Source: Chitinophagaceae bacterium (lineage in GTDB: Bacteria > Bacteroidota > Bacteroidia > Chitinophagales > Chitinophagaceae). Taken from it: a stretch of DNA of 64,000 nucleotides. Position 1 is the stretch's first letter, and each line of letters begins with the position of its first letter. The notes beneath the pieces were generated by a model that saw only the letters and a list, made by a program, of their open reading frames with translations, ran no database searches and was not told the DNA's origin. The stretch covers positions 806,001-870,000 of the forward strand of contig JADJPV010000002.1 in the NCBI GenBank assembly GCA_016713085.1, given 5' to 3'. Position numbers and translations under genes: made by a program. Shown piece after piece: positions 58,272-64,000 of this stretch.

Positions 58272-59707
58272 TTATTTTTCAATTGTGCCCAGCAATGTGC
58301 CTTTGGTACAACTGTTGACTTTACCATTACATAATCGCCTTTCTTCAAATCATAATTTTCTTTCGGAAAAACCGATCACTTTGTTTTGTGAGTTACGACC
58401 CATCCAGGAACTCTCATCTTTCTTGCTGTTACCTTCAATCAATACTTTATAGGTTTGACCGATATCCCGTTGATTACTGTGTAAGGATAAATAATATTGT
58501 TTGTCAACGATTTCCTGCAAACGTCTTTTCTTTACTTCTTCGGGAATATCATCTGCATAACGTTTGGCAGCAAGTGTACCCGGACGCTCACTGTAATAAT
58601 ACATGTAGCTGTAATCGTACCTGCTATAATCCATGATGCTTAATGTATCCTGGTGTTCCACTTCAGTCTCGGTACAAAAACCTGCAATAAAATCAGAACT
58701 GATGCCGCAATCAGGAACAATTTCCCTGATACGATCCACTTTTTCATATACCATTCACGGGTGTAAGTTCTGTTCATTAACTGTAACACTCTTGTATTTC
58801 CACTTTGCACCGGTAGATGAATATAATTGCAGATGTTTTCATATTTCGCCATAGTAAACAGCACTTCATCTGTAATATCTTTGGATGAGAAGTGGAAAAA
58901 CGAACTCTAGCTCCGGGCTTACCTTGCAACCATTTCAAGAAGATTGGCAAAAGTTATGAGAGTTTCTGAAACTCCCCCTTCAGGGGGTTGGGGGGCAAAC
59001 TGGTAACTGTCAACATTTTGCCCGAGTAATGTTACTTCCCTAAAGCCTCTGTCGAATAAATCCTGTGCTTCAGCGATGATTGATCTTGCATCACGGCTTC
59101 TTTCACGGCCACGTGTAAAGGGTACCACGCAGAAGCTGCACATATTATTGCAGCCACGCATGATGGAAATAAATGCATTCACCCCATTACTTTCCAAACG
59201 AATTGGTGATATATCTCCATAGGTTTCATCACGGCTCAGCAATACATTTACCCCTTTTTGTCCACCTTCTGCTTCTTCTATTAAGCCGGGCAGAGAGCGG
59301 TAAGCATCCGGACCAATTACAAGGTCAACCAGCTTTTCTTCTTCCAGTAAATTTGATTTTAAACGTTCTGCCATACAACCGAGTACGCCAACCAGTAAAC
59401 CCGGTTTCTTTCTTTTTGCCTGGCGGAATTCTGTTAAACGTTTACGGATGGTTTGCTCAGCCTTTTCACGAATGGAACATGTATTGAGCAGAACGAGATC
59501 AGCTTCTCCGGCATTTTTTGTAGCGCCAAAACCGGCTGTATTGAGAATGCTGGCAACAATTTCACTATCGCTGAAATTCATTGCACAGCCGTAGCTTTCG
59601 ATATAAAACTTCTTTTTATACTCGTTGGGGTCGTTTGCAAAAGGAGCATAAGCTTCGCCCTGGCGGTTTTCATCATGCACTTTTGTATCTGTCAACAAAT
59701 CCATCAT
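58272..59707 (-). CDS. miaB: tRNA-2-methylthio-N6-dimethylallyladenosine synthase, many frame breaks
   Basis: A radical-SAM enzyme adding the methylthio group at A37 after MiaA (9.3 kb). The N-terminal MTTase domain has FYIESYGCAMNFSDSEIVAS, LLNTCSIREKAEQTIRKRL and GVLGCMAERLK, and the radical-SAM triad is MRGCNNMCSFCVVPFTRGRE. Later parts are TSHPKDITDEVL, HLPVQSGNTRVLQLMNRTYT and, in the C-terminal TRAM, KKGDYVMVK and NSCTKGTLLG. At least six one-base losses are needed to explain the rest (58.33-58.37, 58.75, 58.88-58.92 kb). The end at 58272 is from the repaired frame. A palindromic insert is at 58962-58998. Confidence 0.82.
58962..58998 (-). repeat. Palindromic element inside the miaB coding sequence
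   Basis: GAGTTTCTGAAACTC (arms of 7) is followed by CCCCCTTCAGGGGG and TTGGGGGG. The latter words are scattered between genes in Bacteroidota. Here they are read in frame as PPEGGVSETL, between DSYQFAPQ and FANLLEMVA, a loop of variable length in MiaB. Confidence 0.6.
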
Positions 59708-59828
59708 ATTTAAGCTTATTGAGCAGACAAAGGTAGGAAAATATAAGCGATTTGGTGACAGATTGGCAGCATATATACTACCACTGATGGAATAAGAAAG
59801 GGCTGGTATCCTGTTGAAAATTACCTTT

Positions 59829-62303
59829 ATGCTCTCAAAAAACTGAACCCGTTGACAGTAAAACCATTTTTCCTCTTATCTGTACTTTTTCATTTTCTCG
59901 CTTTTGTTGCTTCAGCCAGCAAGGGCAAAAAAAGGATAATGGAATGGTGATAGGGTCAGTGCTTGATACCTCAAGTCAACGGGCAATTGTGGGGGCAACG
60001 GTTTCCATCATTCCTTATAAGGATTCAACCAAACTTTCTGTATTTCTCACTGATAAAAACGGGGCATTTAATTTCAGTAACCTTGAGTTTGGATATTACC
60101 GGTTAACGATCACAGCTATTGGGTTTCGTACCAAAACAATTGACAGTATTCATTTACGGACTGAGCGATCAGATTTTAATCTGAACGATATCGGCATGGG
60201 TAATCAGTCAGTAGAGTTAGGTGAAATAGTCATCTATGTTGAAAAGCCTTTGATTGAATCAAAAGATGGAAACATTACATTCAATGTTGGCGAAAGTGCA
60301 TTGAGTAATGGAAGTACTGCTACTGAATTATTAAAACAAACACCGCTGGTTACAACCGATCCCAATGGAAAGATTTTAGTGCGGGGTAAAGAGCCCAAGA
60401 TATTAATTGATGATAAACCGGTTGAGCTGAATATGCAGCAACTGCAGGACTTGCTGGAAAGTATGCCCGGCAGTACCATTGAAAAAATTGAAGTACTTAC
60501 CAACCCTCCGCCACAGTATGCCAATGAACAGGGTGGCGTAATCAACATTGTTACCAAGAAAGGAAGAGTTGGTTTTGGTGGAAGAGTAAACCTGTATTAC
60601 GGATCAAGAGGTGAAATGGGATTCAGCAGCAATTTCAATTACCGGAAGCAGGGCTTTGCTGTTAACATGAATGTGGGGATGGGGTACAACCAATATGAAA
60701 CAGATGGTTACAGCAACCGCACAAATATTTATACCGATTCATCCAATCAATTAAAGATTAACAGCAATTCAATCAGCAAAACCTTACGCCCCAATTTTCG
60801 TTTCAACCTTGATTATGATCTCAATAAAAGGAATACGGTAAATTTTGTAGCACAGTATAACCAGAACGAATTTGATAACAGCGGCTTTAACCGTTATAAA
60901 AATATCAACAGGTTCGATTCTATTTCGAAACTGAGCGAACGGACTGTTGCAACCGATGGTTATAACAGGAATCCATCGCTAAATTTTACCTACACACATA
61001 AAGGAAAAACAGCAGGGGAGCAGTTGCGTGTTATTGGCTCTTATAATATTGGATGGAACAAAAACGTACGCAATTTTTTTCAGGAGTTTTTAAATGCGGA
61101 TGATACGCCAACAGGTATCGACAGTACACAAAAACAATCGAACGATACCCGCAACAATGGCTACAGTGTAGTGGTTGCATATGCTAAGATTCTGAAAAAT
61201 AATAAAACCAGTTTTTCAACCGGTGCTGCTTACTACCGCAGCAACAGTCATATACTTTTAACAACAGAATTCCTGAAAAAACCGGAGAACAGTTTTCAGA
61301 AAGTTGATTTGCTGAGTAATGATTTTGAGTTTCACCAGGATGTGCTGAATGCAAGATTTTCCATAAAGCATATTTTTAAACCGGGTTTTTCCATCAGCGC
61401 CGGTGCTGCAGTGGAGCAAACCAATATCCTGTTTGAATTATACAGAGATGGTAAGAATGTGTACAGCAGGTTTTACAATCTCTTACCTTTTGCTAATTTC
61501 AACAGAAGCTGGGAGAACAAAACCAATCTTACGTTTGCTTACCGCAGAACGATTCGCCGTCCGGGCATTGGTGAACTGAACCCGGCAATTGATTATGGTG
61601 ATCCATACAATCTTCGTTATGGCAATCCTGATTTACTGCCATCACAGGCACATAATTTTGATGTAGTATTTGGCCAAACAAAAACGAAAGGCTTTGCCAA
61701 TATCGGACTTGGGTATAATATAGTTGAAGACATCATCAGCCAGATCAGAACATTGCAGCCGGATGGTAAAACAGTTGTAACCTGGGATAATGTAAGCGGT
61801 CGTCAGGAATATGAAGTAAGCAGTTGGGGAGGGCTCACCATCAGTAAAAAAATCCGATCCAATATCAGCGCCAGTTATATCTATAATCAATACAGCACAT
61901 TCGATAAACAAATCAGGAAGTACCGTGATGGTGGTTCTTTTACTTCCAATTTCAGCTGTAATTATTTACCCGATGATAAGTGGACATTAACAGGCACGTT
62001 CACGTTTAACCGTTTTGCCAATCCGCAGGGTACAGTAAAGAGCAATATCAATATGAACTTGGGACTGCAACGTAAATTATTCAAGAAGAAAATCATTCTA
62101 ACGGTTATACAGTTGATCCATTTGTACAGCAGCAGAACAGAATCTTTACTTACGGAACAAATTTTAATCTTGAAAGTTACAGCCGTACACAAACAAGAAA
62201 CTACCGCATTACATTAAGTTATAATTTCAACAAAACAACTACATCGAAAAAGAAGGGGCCAAGTGCAAGTGATTTGCTGAAGAAGAAAACTGGAAAGAGT
62301 TGA
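59829..62303 (+). CDS. TonB-dependent receptor-like outer membrane protein, three frame breaks
   Basis: About 826 residues. The leading part must be pieced together: ATG at 59829 (MLSKKLNPLTVKPFFLLSVL with one added A), signal ending AFVASAQ (one added C at about 59918), then a carboxypeptidase-like domain GSVLDTSSQRAIVGATVSII, a plug-like part LLKQTPLVTTDPNGKILVRG and TIEKIEVLTNPPPQYANEQG, and an outer membrane barrel. A last break near 62107 is repaired with one T, giving LTVYTVDPFVQQQNRIF and the end NYRITLSYNF, with tail to 62303. It lacks a SusD partner and stands alone, so it is of the general receptor/barrel group. Substrate unknown. Confidence 0.78.
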
Positions 62304-62344
62304 TTCGCAAACGGAAACTTATCTTTATACTCTAACAGAACAAT

Positions 62345-62747
62345 ATGCAACAGGAAGATAACAGTATGAATTTTCACACCCGTAAATGGGTAAAGCCCGA
62401 AGATCTGAATCCCAATCATTCTTTATTTGGCGAAAGACTGCTGCAATGGATTGATGAAGAAGCTGCTCTTTATGCAATCATTCAGCTGGAGAATAAGCAT
62501 GTTGTAACAAAATTTATTTCGAGATCAATTTATTTCATCACCCAAACAGGGCGATATTATTGAAATAGGAATTGTGGCTACTCATTTTGGAAATACGTCA
62601 TTAACTCTCAAATGTGAGGTAAGGAATAAACTGACCCGTGAGCAGATCTTAACCATTGAGAAAATTGTGTTTGTGAATGTAAATGAAGAAGGTAAACCTG
62701 TGCCGCATGGTAAAACAGAAATCACTTATGTAAAGGATCGGTTTTAA
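62345..62747 (+). CDS. Acyl-CoA thioesterase (hotdog fold), two frame breaks
   Basis: About 134 residues after repair. N terminus: NFHTRKWVKPEDLNPNHSLF, LLQWIDEEAALYAI and VVTKFIS (hotdog signature of acyl-CoA hydrolases). After the breaks at about 62522 and 62533 (one G and one T added) it reads EINFISSPKQGDIIEIGIVA, THFGNTSLTLKCEVRNKLT and IEKIVFVNVNEEGKPVPHGK. It cleaves the CoA ester of fatty acids; substrate length unknown. Start at 62345, alternatively Met 62366. Confidence 0.82.
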
Positions 62748-62759
62748 CAATGGCATAAA

Positions 62760-62789
62760 AAGTTGCTGATCAAAATTGATCAACAACTT
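62760..62789 (-). terminator. Intrinsic terminator before the acidic protein gene's end
   Basis: AAGTTGCTGATCAA and TTGATCAACAACTT form a long stem with one bulge. On the minus strand it is followed by TTTTTAT, so it terminates the gene ending at 62814; it may also act on the thioesterase transcript. Confidence 0.75.
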
Positions 62790-62813
62790 ATCTTCAAGTC
62801 ACTGTTTCCAATT

Positions 62814-63074
62814 TTACTCTTCCTCATCTTCTAATAAGCATCCTGCCCGAAGAACAGTTTCTCCCCAGCTGGCAATTACTTTATCATCTAAGCATTCAGC
62901 AATATCATGAATGGGGTGCTCTTTTTCTTCCACAATTTCCTCTCCTTCATTGTAAGTGGAAATGCAAAGAGCATAGTCACTTTTAAAGTGAACCTTAATC
63001 AGCTTCAGCGCTTCATTTTCTTTTTCCTGGATGAGATAATGGCATCCGGTTTCCATTAGTTCATACGAATACAT
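62814..63074 (-). CDS. Small acidic hypothetical protein
   Basis: 86 residues, no signal, theoretical charge strongly negative. MYSYELMETGCHYLIQEKEN, LIKVHFKSDYALCISTYNEG and HDIAECLDDKVIASWGE. The ending CLLEDEEE is typical of small cytoplasmic Bacteroidota proteins. Not a family I can name. Coding support: intact frame, ATG start, and a terminator directly downstream. Confidence 0.55.
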   Translation of the reverse strand: MYSYELMETGCHYLIQEKENEALKLIKVHFKSDYALCISTYNEGEEIVEEKEHPIHDIAECLDDKVIASWGETVLRAGCLLEDEEE

Positions 63075-63294
63075 AGTTCACAATTTTAATCTTTAACAAT
63101 AATATCAATCCGCAAGCAGAACTTAATGGTGTTGGTAAGTTGGAGATGGTTGAAATCAACCTGTTTTCCAGAGGTTCAGTACCCGACAAATGTAGACCGA
63201 TTTACGGGATTTAGGGAATGCAAAAATGGCATCTGGTTTTAATTTTACAGAAATTTAATGCAAGGCTGCTGAAAACCAATTGGTTGGAACTTAA

Positions 63295-63737
63295 CTATTC
63301 CAGCTCTGTTACGCTGATCTTCTTGCCATCAAAGCTAACCAGCAGGATTTTGACCGATCTTACAGGCTGTCCGTTTTGCAGGGCAGGACTCCAGTTACCC
63401 TGGCTCATCCATGTTTTTAATGCAGAAAAATCCGGGCGAACATTACTGTTTGGTCTTGCTTCATACAGGCAGGCTTTGCCATCTGTATTAATCAATAAGC
63501 TGAGGGTTATTTTGCCGCCTGCTTTTTTCTGTACATATTCTTTAAAGAAATGATCGAGATGATCATCAAGGCTTGTTTTCTTGTTGTTCCATTGTGCGGT
63601 TTGCTGCACACGGATATAAACATCATCAATGGATTATTGCCGAATTGTTTGCAACTGTCTAAACGGATGATTTCCTGTTGCTGGGCATTACTTTGTAAAC
63701 AGATGAAGAGAAGGATAAAGGATATGATTGCTTTCAT
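63295..63737 (-). CDS. Secreted small protein, TonB-C-like, one frame break
   Basis: About 147 residues after repair. Signal peptide MKAIISFILLFICLQSNAQ. The frame breaks near 63630 (one base added); beyond it reads DDVYIRVQQTAQWNNKKTSL, FFKEYVQKKAGGKITLSLLI, DGKACLYEARPNSNVRPDFS and WSPALQNGQPVRSVKILLVS. The pattern W-PALQNGQPV is like that in TonB C-terminal or energy-transducer-type domains, but the protein is short and has no membrane anchor. Function unknown. Confidence 0.6.
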
Positions 63738-63840
63738 AGGGTAAATATAGAAAATCGCCGGAAGCTGCGAGCCATAAGCTGTAAGTGAAAATAGTTTGCG
63801 TATTTGCGAGTAGCGTGAAGCGAAAGGCTTGCGGCCATTT

Positions 63841-64000
63841 TCACAACTTAAAACCCTGTACTCCGGGTTTCTTATTTGCTTCGCTCATTAAAACTGTTTG
63901 AAGCAGCCTTTTATTTCTTGTTTCAGGAGTTTTGGCACTGTCGAGCCAGAACATAAATTGCTTACGGGTAGAAGGAGCAAAAGCTTTGAAATTATTAAGT
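63841..64000 (-). CDS. YdeI/OmpD-associated family protein, C-terminal end only
   Basis: The last 52 codons lie in the window and the start is outside it. It reads LNNFKAFAPSTRKQFMFWLD, SAKTPETRNKRLLQTV and LMSEANKKPGVQGFKL, which fits the conserved tail of the YdeI/OmpD-associated proteins (the pattern ETRxKR). The role of this family is unclear. The stop is TGA at 63843-63841. Confidence 0.6.
   Translation of the reverse strand, partial: LNNFKAFAPSTRKQFMFWLDSAKTPETRNKRLLQTVLMSEANKKPGVQGFKL

Noticed and set aside
58350..59707. miaB as a true pseudogene
   Set aside because: All breaks are one-base losses in short runs, as in healthy genes of this window, and the radical-SAM motifs are unchanged.

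Overview
The window reads as one contiguous chromosomal piece of a Bacteroidota bacterium, most likely Chitinophagaceae. This is inferred from gene content and style: AT-rich DNA, Bacteroidota-type promoters (TAnnTTTG at -7), STN/TonB receptors with DUF4249 partners, a TamL-type assembly lipoprotein, family 43 glycosidases, and the RDD / SpoIIM-DUF4129-DUF4350-MoxR-DUF58 cluster. No rRNA, CRISPR array or prophage was seen. Three tRNA genes are present: Leu-CAG, Pro-GGG and Pro-CGG.

Layout. 0-4.7 kb: end of a polysaccharide-degradation cluster (two GH43 proteins and a DUF2264 protein). 4.8-12 kb: tRNA-Leu, dapD, a GT4 glycosyltransferase, the CCA-adding enzyme, a pRiA4b ORF-3-like protein, miaA and a secreted protein. 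12-18.5 kb: FadL-like porin, low-complexity lipoprotein, proS, DUF2752 plus three tandem CCC-type small membrane proteins, RDD protein. 18.7-24.2 kb: a tight five-gene SpoIIM/DUF4129/DUF4350/MoxR/DUF58 operon. 24.2-27 kb: the accessory island, with a two-gene cassette (four-helix membrane protein plus a membrane-anchored nucleotide-processing-like protein) bounded by 14-bp inverted repeats, then a REP/RAYT transposase element with a tandem duplication. 27-33.5 kb: truB, tamL, an SpoU methyltransferase, an SDR protein and two secreted proteins. 33.5-39.1 kb: a minus-strand operon running from a pyrC-like gene through glycosyltransferases to gmhA and gmhB (heptose/surface glycan), interrupted by a GxxExxY gene lying between 17-bp inverted repeats. 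39.2-42.5 kb: two tRNA-Pro genes and an FAD/Fe-S oxidoreductase. 42.7-49.8 kb: a four-gene TonB/STN receptor operon. 50-56.5 kb: M23-like, TrmH, TlpA-TPM, redoxin, YihY, MltG, SecG and a repeat-containing protein. 56.5-59.7 kb: lptE, a sigma-54 activator, miaB. 59.8-64 kb: a TonB receptor-like barrel, a thioesterase and small proteins.

A feature of the whole window is that about twenty conserved genes carry one or more reading-frame breaks. Nearly all sit in short homopolymers and most look like one missing base. Three further genes have a single in-frame stop. This pattern is much better explained by consensus sequencing error than by decay, so broken genes are given here as whole loci with the break marked. 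The best candidates for new biology are the 24.4-25.9 kb two-gene cassette, the GxxExxY unit with its CTGATT-type flanking repeats, and a likely TlpA-TPM fusion.
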